From the NCBI GenBank assembly GCA_964607445.1, contig CAZSKN010000007.1, forward strand, positions 1-64,000: a DNA stretch of 64,000 bases. Direction: 5' to 3'. Both the position numbers and the translations under genes were made by a program. The notes under the pieces were generated by a model that saw only the letters and a program-made list of their open reading frames with translations, searched no databases and was not told the DNA's origin. This stretch comes from CALCKU01 sp964607445. GTDB lineage: Bacteria > Pseudomonadota > Alphaproteobacteria > Caulobacterales > Maricaulaceae. Below are positions 35,360 to 44,959 of the stretch, one piece after another (positions within the stretch are counted from its first letter, which is position 1; every line of letters begins with the position of its first letter).

Positions 35360-37795
35360 ATGTCTGATCCTGCCCCGCAACAGCCTGAATATGGCGCCGA
35401 TAGTATTAAAGTCCTCAAAGGTCTTGATGCTGTGCGTAAACGACCCGGAATGTATATTGGCGATACGGATGACGGCTCTGGATTGCATCATATGGTCTAT
35501 GAGGTCGTTGATAATTCTATTGACGAGAGCTTGGCGGGTCACGCGGACCGTGTCGTCGTGCGCCTGCATGCCGACGGGTCATGTTCGGTGCGTGATAATG
35601 GAAGAGGTATTCCTGTTGCCATTCACGAAGAAGAAGGAATTTCGGCGGCGGAAGTCATCATGACCCAGCTTCATGCGGGCGGCAAATTTGACCAGAATAG
35701 CTATAAGGTTTCAGGCGGTTTGCACGGTGTGGGCGTCTCTGTTGTCAATGCATTGTCTGTGTCTTTACAGCTCTCAATCTGGCGGGATGGCAAGCGGCAT
35801 TTTATGGAGTTCTCCCACGGTGAAAGCCTTGCGCCGCTCAAAGTGGTGGGCGATGCCCCCGAAGAGACGCGCCGCAATGGAGAGACGAAAATCCTCACAG
35901 GCACTGAAGTACGCTTTTTGCCCTCTGAAGAGACATTCACAATGGTGGAGTTTGACCGTGCTACATTAGAGCGGCGTTTACGAGAGCTGGCCTTTTTGAA
36001 TTCTGGCGTGATGATTGTGCTGATTGATGAACGTCCTGAAGACGATATCGTTACGGAGCTATATTACGAAGGTGGTATTGAAGCCTTTGTTCGCCATTTG
36101 GATGCGAATAAACAAGCCCAATTGCAAACACCGATTGTGATTATGAAAGAGGTCGACGGTATTGGTGTCGAGGCCGCTTTGTGGTGGAATGATGGCTATC
36201 ATGAAAATGTGCGCTGTTTTACCAATAATATCCCGCAACGTGATGGGGGTACGCATCTCGCCGGGTTTCGTGGGGCTTTGACCCGTACGATCAATAAATA
36301 TGCAGCCTCTTCTGGCGCGGCGAAAAAAGAAAAAGTGTCGATTTCTGGTGATGATGCCCGCGAGGGTCTGACCTGTGTTCTTTCTGTAAAAGTGCCGGAT
36401 CCGAAATTTTCCAGTCAGACCAAAGACAAGCTGGTTTCGTCCGAAGTGCGTCCAGTTGTTGAGAGTGCGATGGGGGAGGCCTTGAACGAATGGTTTGAGG
36501 AACATCCGGCAGAAGCCAAAACGATTATTTATAAAATTATTGAAGCCGCCGCCGCGCGCGAAGCCGCGCGCAAAGCTCGTGATCTGACGCGGCGTAAAGG
36601 GGCGCTGGATATTGCCTCTCTGCCCGGTAAATTGGCGGATTGCCAAGAGCGCGACCCCGCGCTTAGTGAAATCTTCATTGTGGAGGGAGATAGTGCGGGT
36701 GGCTCAGCCAAGCAAGCGCGAGACCGGCAAAATCAAGCTATCTTGCCGCTCAAGGGTAAAATTCTTAATGTTGAGCGCGCACGATTTGATCGCATGCTGT
36801 CGTCCCAAGAAATCGGAACTATGATTACGGCTCTAGGTACGGGGATTGGTCGGGACGATTTCGACATTGAAAAACTGCGCTATCATAAAGTCGTCATTAT
36901 GACCGATGCCGATGTGGACGGCGCGCATATCCGCACGCTTTTGCTAACATTTTTCTACCGTCAAATGCCCGAACTTATTGATCGCGGCTATCTCTATATT
37001 GCGCAACCGCCGCTCTATAAGGTCGAACGCGGAAAGTCTGCACGCTATATTAAAGACCAAGACGAATTGGATGCCTATCTGATAGATGCAGGCGCGCAGG
37101 ATGCGTCTTTGACATTGGCCAACGGGTCTGTGGTGGTTGGAGAAGACTTAAAACGCTTGGCGTCTGAGGCTTTGAACGCCCAACATCTTATTACCCGTAT
37201 GAAACATAAGGCCGGGGATAGTATTATTGCCCAAGTGGCGATTGCCGGAGCTTTGGGGCAGGATGCCGGACAGGTCGAGATTGACGCGGCCGTGGCCCGC
37301 CTTGATAGGATTGCCGATGAAGGCGAAGAGGGATGGTCTGGACGTATAGATGATGATGGGGCCGTTGTGTTGGAACGTGAAGTGCGCGGTGTTATGGAAC
37401 GCGTGGTGTTTCGGCCTGCCTTTAGGGACAGTGCGGATGCGCGCCGGCTCCATAAGCTGGCCCCGCAACTTATGGATACCTATTCGGGTGTTGCCATATT
37501 TAGGCGCGGCGATAGTGACCCTGTCGAGGTTTACGGGCCTGCGCAATTGTTCGAGGTGATCGAGGCGGGTGGCAAAAAAGGTTTTAAAATTCAACGTTAT
37601 AAGGGTTTGGGTGAAATGAACCCTGACCAGCTTTGGGAAACGACGCTGGATGCGAATGCGCGCTCTCTCTTGCAGGTTAAGGTCGAAGCGGCTGACGCCT
37701 CGGATGATCTCTTTACCAAGCTAATGGGGGATGTGGTGGAACCGCGCAGGGCGTTTATTATTTCTAATGCGCTTGACGCGGATGTGGATACATAG
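35360..37795 (+). CDS. gyrB: DNA gyrase subunit B
   Basis: An 811-residue ATPase and Toprim subunit of gyrase, which introduces negative supercoils with GyrA. Visible motifs: DAVRKRPGMYIGDTDDGSG and VVDNSIDESLAGHAD at the ATP site, GRGIPV, KVSGGLHGVGVSVVNALS, TKDKLVSSEVRP, the Toprim EGDSAGGSAKQARDR and DADVDGAHIRTLLLTFF, and QRYKGLGEMNPDQLWETT at the C-terminus. The start has GAAAGATG some 13 nt upstream. The dnaA-dnaN-recF neighbours common in many bacteria are absent. Confidence 0.97.
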   Translation: MSDPAPQQPEYGADSIKVLKGLDAVRKRPGMYIGDTDDGSGLHHMVYEVVDNSIDESLAGHADRVVVRLHADGSCSVRDNGRGIPVAIHEEEGISAAEVIMTQLHAGGKFDQNSYKVSGGLHGVGVSVVNALSVSLQLSIWRDGKRHFMEFSHGESLAPLKVVGDAPEETRRNGETKILTGTEVRFLPSEETFTMVEFDRATLERRLRELAFLNSGVMIVLIDERPEDDIVTELYYEGGIEAFVRHLDANKQAQLQTPIVIMKEVDGIGVEAALWWNDGYHENVRCFTNNIPQRDGGTHLAGFRGALTRTINKYAASSGAAKKEKVSISGDDAREGLTCVLSVKVPDPKFSSQTKDKLVSSEVRPVVESAMGEALNEWFEEHPAEAKTIIYKIIEAAAAREAARKARDLTRRKGALDIASLPGKLADCQERDPALSEIFIVEGDSAGGSAKQARDRQNQAILPLKGKILNVERARFDRMLSSQEIGTMITALGTGIGRDDFDIEKLRYHKVVIMTDADVDGAHIRTLLLTFFYRQMPELIDRGYLYIAQPPLYKVERGKSARYIKDQDELDAYLIDAGAQDASLTLANGSVVVGEDLKRLASEALNAQHLITRMKHKAGDSIIAQVAIAGALGQDAGQVEIDAAVARLDRIADEGEEGWSGRIDDDGAVVLEREVRGVMERVVFRPAFRDSADARRLHKLAPQLMDTYSGVAIFRRGDSDPVEVYGPAQLFEVIEAGGKKGFKIQRYKGLGEMNPDQLWETTLDANARSLLQVKVEAADASDDLFTKLMGDVVEPRRAFIISNALDADVDT

Positions 37796-37963
37796 AGTTC
37801 AGCAGGCAGGTGGTCTTGCGAGCGGGCCTATTCATATTGATGTGTCTTTTGAATTTTGATATCTGCGCCTGCCGACAAGATAATCCCGTCCATTAAGCCT
37901 CATAGCGCAAATTCATATAGGCATTACAGGGGCAAAACGGGCAGATATTTTGCCTTATCGGCG

Positions 37964-38887
37964 TTATGAGCGGGGCTTGAAGGTCTGGAACAAGCGACCA
38001 TCCATAACCAATAACCCCAGCCCGATGAGACCCATGCCGAAGGCTTGACCGGTGGAAAATGTTTCGCCTAGAAATGTGACGCCCAGTAATATCGCCGACA
38101 CAGGTATAAGGAATGTGACGAGAGCGGCATTGGTCGCGCCCGCCGAAGCAATCAGCCGGAAATATAAGAAATAAGCAATCACCGTGCTAAACAAGGCCAG
38201 TCCAACGATTGCGCCGATTACCTCGAACGATATAACGATCTCGGGCCAAGGGGCGTCGACCATCAACATAAGCGGCAAGAGGATCAAACTCGCCGTTGTG
38301 ACTTGTCCGGTTGCGATGACCAGCGGGGACAGCCCCCAGGTCTTAAACCGGCGGGAATAGGCGCCTGCAAAGGCATAAGAGAGCGCCGCGCCCATAACCG
38401 CCAACTGCCCGAGTGTAGATGCTGATATCCCTTTTAAAGCCTCCGGCCCGATTAGTACAATAGTGCCTAAAAGGCCGATAAAGACACCCATGAGTTTATG
38501 TTTGGTAATGCGTTCGTCTGCCAAAAGGGCGCCGGCAACCAGAACCGTGAAAAAGGGTGTAGTGGCATTGAAAATAGAAGCGAGCCCGGAACTAATCTGG
38601 GTTTGACCCCAAACAATAAGGCTAAAGGGTAAAGCGTTATTGAGTAGGCCGACAATAAAGAGAGCCGACCAGTGGCGGTAAGTCTTTGGCAGGGGGATTT
38701 TTAACATCAGAACAATCCCCCATAAGGCCAAAGCCGCCAATCCGACACGGACGGTAACAATTGTGAACGGGGGTAAGTGTTTAACCAGAATTTCAATAAA
38801 GAAGAATGACCCGCCCCAAAGTATAGACAAGGCGACCAAATTGATAATGTCGGTCAGGCTCATTTGTTGATTAATATTATGCATCAA
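37964..38887 (-). CDS. DMT family (EamA) transporter
   Basis: A 307-residue inner-membrane transporter with about ten hydrophobic segments in two EamA repeats. N-terminal LSILWGGSFFFIEILVKHLPPFT is the typical first EamA helix, followed by NALPFSLIVWGQTQISSGLASIFNATTPFF, the conserved loop. Exported metabolite unknown. It is convergent with gyrB and separated from mscL by 174 nt. Confidence 0.88.
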   Translation of the reverse strand: MMHNINQQMSLTDIINLVALSILWGGSFFFIEILVKHLPPFTIVTVRVGLAALALWGIVLMLKIPLPKTYRHWSALFIVGLLNNALPFSLIVWGQTQISSGLASIFNATTPFFTVLVAGALLADERITKHKLMGVFIGLLGTIVLIGPEALKGISASTLGQLAVMGAALSYAFAGAYSRRFKTWGLSPLVIATGQVTTASLILLPLMLMVDAPWPEIVISFEVIGAIVGLALFSTVIAYFLYFRLIASAGATNAALVTFLIPVSAILLGVTFLGETFSTGQAFGMGLIGLGLLVMDGRLFQTFKPRS

Positions 38888-39011
38888 ATGCTACTCTATA
38901 GCTTATTAAGCCGTCATGTCGCTAAAAGTCAGGCACGGCAATTAAAAAACGGGTCGGGTTTGCCATAGCTGTAAATGTGGGATCGAAGTCAGATAAAATT
39001 GGGTCAATCCC

Positions 39012-39038
39012 AAAAAAAAACCCGCTTATTCAAGCGGG
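39012..39038 (-). terminator. Intrinsic terminator of mscL
   Basis: CCCGCTT (39021-39027) pairs with AAGCGGG (39032-39038) around a 4-nt loop. On the minus strand nine T follow (A run 39012-39020). It lies 24 nt after the mscL stop codon. Confidence 0.92.
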
Positions 39039-39061
39039 CTTTCTTAAATGTTTAAACACGA

Positions 39062-39466
39062 TTATTTTTTCAAAAGATCACGAATTTCAGCAAGCAGGAC
39101 TTCATTTGCTGGGGGAGCTGCAGGAGCTTCCTCTTCGGCTTTCTTGGTTTTATTCATACCTCTGATGATCATAAACATGACAAATGCAACGATAATGAAT
39201 GAAATCAAAGCTGTCAGGAAATCGCCAATATTTACGACGACCGCCTCTTTGACAACTTCGTCGCCATTCATAACGGCTTCACTCATAACATATTTCATTG
39301 ATGCCAAATCAATTCCGCCCATCACCGGGCTGATAAGTGGCATAAACACGCCATCTATGAAAGATTTGACGACTGTACCAAAAGCAGATCCCATAACAAA
39401 GCCAACAGCCATGTCAACGAGATTACCTTTCATGGCAAACTCTTTAAATTCGGAAACCATTCCCAT
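39062..39466 (-). CDS. mscL: Large-conductance mechanosensitive channel MscL
   Basis: A 134-residue inner-membrane channel that opens under membrane tension and protects against hypo-osmotic shock. The signature FAMKGNLVDMAVGFVMGSAFGTVVKSFIDGVFMPLI covers N-terminal helix and TM1; TM2 is VNIGDFLTALISFIIVAFVMFMII. A charged helical tail with KKAEEEAPAAPPAN then LLAEIRDLL follows. The ATG at 39466 is preceded by GGGGAGAA; the open frame extends 18 codons further but homology begins here. Confidence 0.95.
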   Translation of the reverse strand: MGMVSEFKEFAMKGNLVDMAVGFVMGSAFGTVVKSFIDGVFMPLISPVMGGIDLASMKYVMSEAVMNGDEVVKEAVVVNIGDFLTALISFIIVAFVMFMIIRGMNKTKKAEEEAPAAPPANEVLLAEIRDLLKK

Positions 39467-39597
39467 GATTTTCTCCCCATAAGTTACTGTGCCGAATCCG
39501 GCAAAAACTCTTTGCCACACGCGAGATGGTGCGTCAATCGATCGCTGCTTAAGAGTTTTGGGGTGTTACGGGCTTAAAATGCAGGTTTTAAATGTCG

Positions 39598-39888
39598 TTA
39601 AGTTTTACGAGTCGCATCTATACGCGCCTTAAGCTCTTTTCCGGTCCGGAAAAAGGGTACATGTTTTTCTGGAATAAAGACGTCTCCGCCGGTACGCGGA
39701 TTACGACCAGCCCGGGCTTTGCGATGACGGGTTGAAAAGGCTCCAAAGCCCCGGAGTTCTACACGGGCTCCCTTTTCTAAAGTTTGCGTAACTGTTTCCA
39801 GTACAACTGAGACCACACGTTCAACATCACGTCGTGTCAAATGCGGATTTTCCTGATGGAGTGTATCAATAAGTTCGGAGCGTAACAT
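39598..39888 (-). CDS. ihfB: Integration host factor subunit beta
   Basis: A 96-residue DNA-bending protein. The N-terminal helices LRSELIDTLHQENPHLTRRDVE and the beta-arm RVELRGFGAFSTRHRKARAGRNPRTGG, with the DNA-intercalating Pro tip region, are typical of IhfB. It works as a dimer with IhfA in promoter and nucleoid architecture. The start at 39888 fits the usual M-x-R-S-E-L N-terminus, but an in-frame ATG at 39903 is also possible and no clear ribosome site decides between them. It follows rpsA, as in many proteobacteria. Confidence 0.93.
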   Translation of the reverse strand: MLRSELIDTLHQENPHLTRRDVERVVSVVLETVTQTLEKGARVELRGFGAFSTRHRKARAGRNPRTGGDVFIPEKHVPFFRTGKELKARIDATRKT

Positions 39889-39924
39889 ACCGCTATAAAG
39901 CAAATTCTAGGGCCTCTCGTCAAT

Positions 39925-39954
39925 AAAAAAGCCTCGCCAAAGGCGAGGCTTTTA
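39925..39954 (-). terminator. Terminator between rpsA and ihfB (possibly bidirectional)
   Basis: GCCTCGCC (39931-39938) pairs with GGCGAGGC (39942-39949) with a 3-nt loop. On the minus strand TTTTTT follows. It falls after the rpsA stop, so ihfB, 37 nt further on, must have at least partial transcription of its own. Confidence 0.9.
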
Positions 39955-39984
39955 AATCCGTGATAGCGGGCCTTTAATAACGGG

Positions 39985-41682
39985 CTATGTATCGCCTTTT
40001 AGGGCGGCGCCTAGAATGTCACCAAGTGAGGCTCCGGCATTAGTCGATCCATATTGTTCGACCGCTTCTTTTTCTTCGGCAATTTCCAGAGCCTTAATAG
40101 ACAATGTGTATTGACGCTTGGCTCGATCGGCTTTGACGATACGGGCGTCGACTTTGTCACCCACGGCAAAACGTTCTGGACGTTGTTCTGAACGTTCGCG
40201 CGAAAGATCAGATTTACGAATAAAGGCTTTGGTTTCTTCGTCGTCCTCACCGAATGTCACTTCAATACCGCCGGTATTAACTTCGGAAACGGTACATGTC
40301 ACCGTTGCGCCGCGATTAGCGCCTGTTGGCGCTGTGTCTTTGCTCAGTTGTTTGATACCGAGGCTGATCCGTTCTTTTTCGATATCCACTTCAAGGATTT
40401 TGGCTTCAACGGTATCGCCTTTCTTATAGTCTTGTAAGGCGTCTTCTCCGGATTTGTCCCAAGACAGGTCAGATAAATGCGCCATGCCGTCAATATCACC
40501 GTCAAGCCCGATAAATAGACCAAATTCTGTGACAGACCGCACTTCACCATTGATGGTTGAGCCAATCGGGAATTTCTCGGTAAAGCTATCCCATGGGTTA
40601 TCCTGACATTGCTTGATACCCAATGATATACGACGCTTTTCTTCGTCAACTTCCAGAACCTCGACGTCAACAGCCTGAGATGTGGAGACGATCTTGCCCG
40701 GATGGACATTTTTCTTAGTCCAACTCATCTCAGAGACATGGACAAGACCTTCAACGCCTTCTTCTAATTCGATAAATGCACCGTAATCTGCAATATTGGT
40801 GACAGAGCCAGTGTGGCGGGACCCGACAATATATTTGGCGGCAGCGGCTTTCCAAGGATCATCTTGTAATTGCTTAATGCCAAGGCTGATACGTTGTGTT
40901 TCCGGATTGATCCGTACGATTTTGACTTTCACTGTATCGCCCACAGCCAAGACTTGGCTTGGGTGCGAAATCCGGCGCCAAGACATATCAGTGACATGTA
41001 AAAGACCGTCAATACCGCCAAGGTCAACAAAAGCACCGTAATCCGTGATGTTCTTAACAACGCCTTCTCGGGTTTCACCTTCTTGTAACTGACCGACCAA
41101 TTCGGCGCGTTGTTCCGCGCGGCTCTCTTCAAGAATGGCACGACGGGAGACAACAATATTGCCACGAGCGCGGTCCATTTTCAAAATCATGAAGGGTTGT
41201 TCTTGGTTCATAAGCGGGCCGACGTCGCGAACTGGACGGATATCAACCTGTGATCCGGGGAGGAAGGCATTAATGCCGCCAAGATCAACGGTGAATCCCC
41301 CTTTAACACGGCCAACAATAGCACCTTGCACGGGTTCTTCTTTTTCGAAGAATTTGGACATTTTAATCCAGCTTTCCTCGCGACGCGCTTTGTCGCGTGA
41401 CAGGACAGCATCGCCCAGAGCATTTTCAATGCGTTCAAGATAAATATCGACATCATCCCCGACCTTTACCTGTTCATCAGAGCCCGGTGAATAAAACTCG
41501 CGTAGCGGGATACGACCCTCTGTTTTAAGGCCGACGTCAATAATGACTGTATCTTTTTCGATCGCGGTGACGCGACCTGTGATGACAGATCCTTCGGCCA
41601 TGCTGTTCGTCTCAACGGACGCCTCAAACATGGCGGCAAAATCATCGGTGGTGGGATTGAGGGTTTCTTGAGCTGCGCTCAT
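39985..41682 (-). CDS. rpsA: 30S ribosomal protein S1
   Basis: A 565-residue mRNA-binding ribosomal protein with six S1 (OB-fold) repeats. These show as recurrent blocks: EGSVITGRVTAIEKDTVIIDVG, QGAIVGRVKGGFTVDLG, REGVVKNITDYGAFVDLGGIDGL, TGSVTNIADYGAFIELEEGVEGL, NGEVRSVTEFGLFIGLDGDIDG and VTCTVSEVNTGGIEVTFG. The ATG at 41682 is chosen because GGAG lies 8 nt upstream; the frame is open to 41742. Adjacent ihfB matches the common rpsA-ihfB order, but cmk is not upstream. Confidence 0.97.
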   Translation of the reverse strand: MSAAQETLNPTTDDFAAMFEASVETNSMAEGSVITGRVTAIEKDTVIIDVGLKTEGRIPLREFYSPGSDEQVKVGDDVDIYLERIENALGDAVLSRDKARREESWIKMSKFFEKEEPVQGAIVGRVKGGFTVDLGGINAFLPGSQVDIRPVRDVGPLMNQEQPFMILKMDRARGNIVVSRRAILEESRAEQRAELVGQLQEGETREGVVKNITDYGAFVDLGGIDGLLHVTDMSWRRISHPSQVLAVGDTVKVKIVRINPETQRISLGIKQLQDDPWKAAAAKYIVGSRHTGSVTNIADYGAFIELEEGVEGLVHVSEMSWTKKNVHPGKIVSTSQAVDVEVLEVDEEKRRISLGIKQCQDNPWDSFTEKFPIGSTINGEVRSVTEFGLFIGLDGDIDGMAHLSDLSWDKSGEDALQDYKKGDTVEAKILEVDIEKERISLGIKQLSKDTAPTGANRGATVTCTVSEVNTGGIEVTFGEDDEETKAFIRKSDLSRERSEQRPERFAVGDKVDARIVKADRAKRQYTLSIKALEIAEEKEAVEQYGSTNAGASLGDILGAALKGDT

Positions 41683-42000
41683 AGGGTGACTCCAAAATAT
41701 GTTCCGGCCAACAGGTTGTATCCTGCGGTCTGGCCCAGCCAATCCGGGCCTCTAAAATGTTCGGTGTGAGTTGATGAGCGCTTATTTTTTGCGCTTTAGT
41801 CACTGATTTCACGTCAGCATCGTCGAACGCGCGCTCTATAGACAATCTTTGCAGAAAGTGCAAGCGATCAATCGCGGAAATCAAATGTGTAAAAACCGAT
41901 AGTTTTTAAGCCTAGGCACTGGTGGAATGATACAAATCGCTTAAGGTGCTAGCGTGGGCGTTCATCATGTTTTGGATGTTCTCATTTGAGGAATTTCGCT
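41683..42000. other. 318-nt divergent intergenic region between rpsA and a thioesterase gene
   Basis: It must contain the rpsA promoter and leader leftward and the thioesterase promoter rightward. No RNA gene, repeat or convincing reading frame is visible. The upstream cytidylate kinase gene (cmk) usual in other bacteria is absent. Confidence 0.5.
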
Positions 42001-42504
42001 ATGGTCGATCAATCAGCTTTAGAACGTCTTTGGGAGATGGCTCCGACATTTACAGAAGAGACCCCGCTAGCCAAAAAACTGGGTATTAAATTCGTCTCGG
42101 TTGATCGCGGACGGGCGGCCATGTCATTGCCCTATAGCAAGCACCTTATCGGGGATCCGGATACGCGTGTTATTCACGGCGGGGCGGTCACGACCTTGCT
42201 AGACCAAGCCTCGGGTCTGGCCGCTATTGCTGGATTTGACGCCCTACAGATTGTTGCAACCCTTAATTTAAGTATTGATTACATGCGCGCGGCGACGCCC
42301 GGAGAAATGATAATGGCCAAAGCTCATTGCTATAAGGTCACCCGCCATATCGCCTTTGTTCGCGGTATAGCCTATGATCTCGACGAGGATGACCCGGTGG
42401 CTACCAGCCAAGCGACCTTTATGATCGCAGACATGGCCAAAAAGCCAAACCCGGCAAATTCCTCGCAAAATCCCGCGTCTTTGCAAGATGTAGAAACCCC
42501 ATAG
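42001..42504 (+). CDS. PaaI-family hot-dog thioesterase, first copy
   Basis: A 167-residue acyl-CoA thioesterase-like protein. The central helix motif RVIHGGAVTTLLDQASGLAA and the sheet strands NLSIDYMRAATPGE match the PaaI/YbgC hot-dog fold. The start at 42001 has GAGG 8-9 nt upstream; a TTG at 41986 also opens the frame but is unlikely. Substrate unknown. A second, divergent copy follows 13 nt downstream, so the two may form a hetero-oligomer. Confidence 0.88.
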   Translation: MVDQSALERLWEMAPTFTEETPLAKKLGIKFVSVDRGRAAMSLPYSKHLIGDPDTRVIHGGAVTTLLDQASGLAAIAGFDALQIVATLNLSIDYMRAATPGEMIMAKAHCYKVTRHIAFVRGIAYDLDEDDPVATSQATFMIADMAKKPNPANSSQNPASLQDVETP

Positions 42505-42517
42505 ATGATGTATATCC

Positions 42518-42934
42518 ATGAATAAAGATCAGATAAATCAGGCGTTGGCGCGTATGCCTTTTGCCGAAACGCTCGGTGTAACGCCTTTGATTATGGGCAA
42601 TGAGTTCACGCTTGTCCTGCCTTATAATCAAAGTAACATCGGAAACCCTGTTTTGCCGGCTTTGCATGGTGGGGCGATTGGCGGTTTTATGGAAATCACC
42701 GCAATAGTGCAACTTATCCTACAAGATACGTTCGCGACGACTCCGAAACCGATTGGCATTAATATTGATTATTTACGGCGGGGTAAACCGGTTGAGACAT
42801 TTGCCCGCGCACAAATATTTAAACGTGGCAAACGCGTTTCCAATGTCCGGGTTCGGGCATGGCAGGATGATTATGAAAATCCCATCGCAACCCTTCACGG
42901 TCATTTCTTAACCCAAAAGACCGAGGGTGTGTAA
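42518..42934 (+). CDS. PaaI-family hot-dog thioesterase, second copy
   Basis: A 138-residue paralogue or partner of the preceding gene. The hot-dog helix motif is VLPALHGGAIGGFMEITA, with the catalytic-site Asn/Asp replaced by Glu (ME), and the strand GINIDYLRRGKPVETFA follows. Sequence similarity to the first copy is modest by eye, so this is not a recent duplication. Both are presumably co-transcribed. Confidence 0.85.
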   Translation: MNKDQINQALARMPFAETLGVTPLIMGNEFTLVLPYNQSNIGNPVLPALHGGAIGGFMEITAIVQLILQDTFATTPKPIGINIDYLRRGKPVETFARAQIFKRGKRVSNVRVRAWQDDYENPIATLHGHFLTQKTEGV

Positions 42935-43023
42935 AGTTATCATGCTATATAATTGTGGTTGAATTAAAATGGGGTCCAACATGACTTTTGCCTTTGACAC
43001 TCGTCATTGATGATGAGCCTTAA

Positions 43024-44370
43024 ATGTCTGAGACCTCGCATATTTTAAGCCGTAGACAAGTTTTTTCACAAAGTTGGCCTATTATGTTGGCGAATGCAGC
43101 GGCACCGCTTGTAGGCTTGGTCGATACATTTGTGATCGGACGTTTCGCGTCAACATCGGCTTTAGCCGGGATTGGACTGGGCGCGGTCATATATGGAATT
43201 GCATATTGGGGGTTTGGGTTTTTACGCATGAGTACGGCGGGCTTGACCGCTCAGGCCGACGGGGCCGGAGATCAAGGCGCCGTGCAGGCGAATCTGGCAC
43301 GGGCTGTGCCCCTAGGCTTTTTTATTGGTTGCTGTGTGCTTTTAACCCAAGCTTTTTTGTTATCGGTCGCGTTCCAGATTTACACGGCAAGTGACACAAT
43401 CGAGGCCTCCGCCGCGACCTATATTTCTGCGCGTCTGTGGGGTTTGCCGGCAACTTTGTCATCCATTGCCCTCATGGGATGGTTTGTCGGTTTAGGACGG
43501 GCAAAGCAGGCTTTACACATGCAAATAATACTCAATCTTGTCAATCTGGTTTTATCGCCACTCTTTGTGATCTTTATGGGGTGGGGATTATATGGTGTGG
43601 GCGTGGCGTCTGCCATTGCAGAATGGGCGGGACTATTGGCCGGGCTTTGGCTGGCGCGAAACGAAATCTTACGACGTGGAGGCATTCAGAGAAAAGCGCT
43701 TCACCGTGCAGCTTTGCTAGACCGTATTGCCTTGTCGAAATTGGGTGTCACGAATGGTAATATTTTCATTCGTACATTATCGCTCACCGTCGGGTTTAAT
43801 TTTTTCGGAAATGCCGCCGCAAATCAAGGCGAGGTTTTTCTGGCTGGCAATCATATTTTGATGCAATTTATAACCATGGTCGCATTGGTTTTGGATGCAT
43901 TTGCGCACACGGCCGAAGCGGTAACAGGGGCTGCATTTGGTGCGAAAGATCACAGACGGTTTAACCGGGCCGTCCGCTTGACGACGGAGTTTTCAGCCGT
44001 GTTTGCGATTGTGACAGGCGCGGTTATTTTTCTGTTGGGGCCTTATGTGATTAATATCCTGACCCATGATATTCTGGTGCGTGAAAGCGCGCGTCTTTAC
44101 TTACCTTATTGCGCGCTCGCGCCGATTGTCGGGTTTGCAGCTTGGCAATTGGACGGTATCTTTATAGGTACAACGCAAACGCGGGCCATGCGTGACGCCG
44201 GAATTGCGGCCGTTCTGATTTATATAGCTGCGCACTATATGCTAGAGCCGCGTTTTAGCGGTCACGGTCTATGGGTTGCGTTTTTGATTTACTATATTGC
44301 GCGCGCCGTGACACTTATGGTGTTTTACCCGTCGATTACACGCCAATTGCACGACAGAGTGCGAACATGA
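43024..44370 (+). CDS. MATE family efflux transporter
   Basis: A 448-residue inner-membrane multidrug/toxin antiporter (DinF-like branch) with about 12 membrane segments. N-terminal MLANAAAPLVGLVDTFVIGRF, GFLRMSTAGLTAQADGAGD and the second-half FFGNAAANQGEVFLAGNHILMQ plus DAFAHTAEAVTGAAFGAKD are typical. The exported compound is unknown. It is followed by a GNAT gene after 15 nt, suggesting an operon. Confidence 0.92.
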   Translation: MSETSHILSRRQVFSQSWPIMLANAAAPLVGLVDTFVIGRFASTSALAGIGLGAVIYGIAYWGFGFLRMSTAGLTAQADGAGDQGAVQANLARAVPLGFFIGCCVLLTQAFLLSVAFQIYTASDTIEASAATYISARLWGLPATLSSIALMGWFVGLGRAKQALHMQIILNLVNLVLSPLFVIFMGWGLYGVGVASAIAEWAGLLAGLWLARNEILRRGGIQRKALHRAALLDRIALSKLGVTNGNIFIRTLSLTVGFNFFGNAAANQGEVFLAGNHILMQFITMVALVLDAFAHTAEAVTGAAFGAKDHRRFNRAVRLTTEFSAVFAIVTGAVIFLLGPYVINILTHDILVRESARLYLPYCALAPIVGFAAWQLDGIFIGTTQTRAMRDAGIAAVLIYIAAHYMLEPRFSGHGLWVAFLIYYIARAVTLMVFYPSITRQLHDRVRT

Positions 44371-44385
44371 TATGGGTGTAGGGAT

Positions 44386-44844
44386 ATGACCCTTTTCAAA
44401 CAAAACGAGCTGACCGATTCCCGCGTGCAGGCCTTGTTACGCGTTCATCTGGAAAATGCTCGGGCTCTAACGCCGCCTGAAAGCACGCATGCATTAGATA
44501 TCGAGGGGCTTAAGGACCCGGCTGTGACCTTTTGGACATTGTGGCGGGATGATAAGGTATTGGGATGCGGAGCCTTGAAAGAACTGAGCGCGCGCCACGG
44601 CGAAGTTAAATCTATGCATACATATGAAAAATATCGTGGGCAGGGGTTTGGTGGTATGATTTTAACGCATATCCTCAAAACAGCGCGCGAAAGAGGCTAT
44701 AGCCGTATCAGCCTGGAAACCGGACAACCGCCTGATTATGCATCTGCTCTGGCTTTATATAAGAAATTCGGCTTTACGGACTGTCCGCCCTTTGCCAGTT
44801 ATCGTGTGGATCCCTTTTCGCGATATATGACGCTGGTTTTATAG
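44386..44844 (+). CDS. GNAT family N-acetyltransferase
   Basis: A 152-residue acetyl-CoA-dependent acetyltransferase. Motif A, the acetyl-CoA site, is in MHTYEKYRGQGFGGMILTHILKTARERG, and motif B ends in ALALYKKFGFTDCPPFASY. Such proteins acetylate small amines or ribosomal proteins; the substrate here is unknown. AGGGAT precedes the ATG. Confidence 0.9.
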   Translation: MTLFKQNELTDSRVQALLRVHLENARALTPPESTHALDIEGLKDPAVTFWTLWRDDKVLGCGALKELSARHGEVKSMHTYEKYRGQGFGGMILTHILKTARERGYSRISLETGQPPDYASALALYKKFGFTDCPPFASYRVDPFSRYMTLVL

Positions 44845-44959
44845 CAAAATCTAGACCGCCGGATGTGAACCCGCGACAAACTGCACACCTCTTCTTCTGT
44901 GCCTAATATTGACTTCATGTTAAAGGCCGTTAGGTTGCGCCAACACAAAGGATAAAAAT

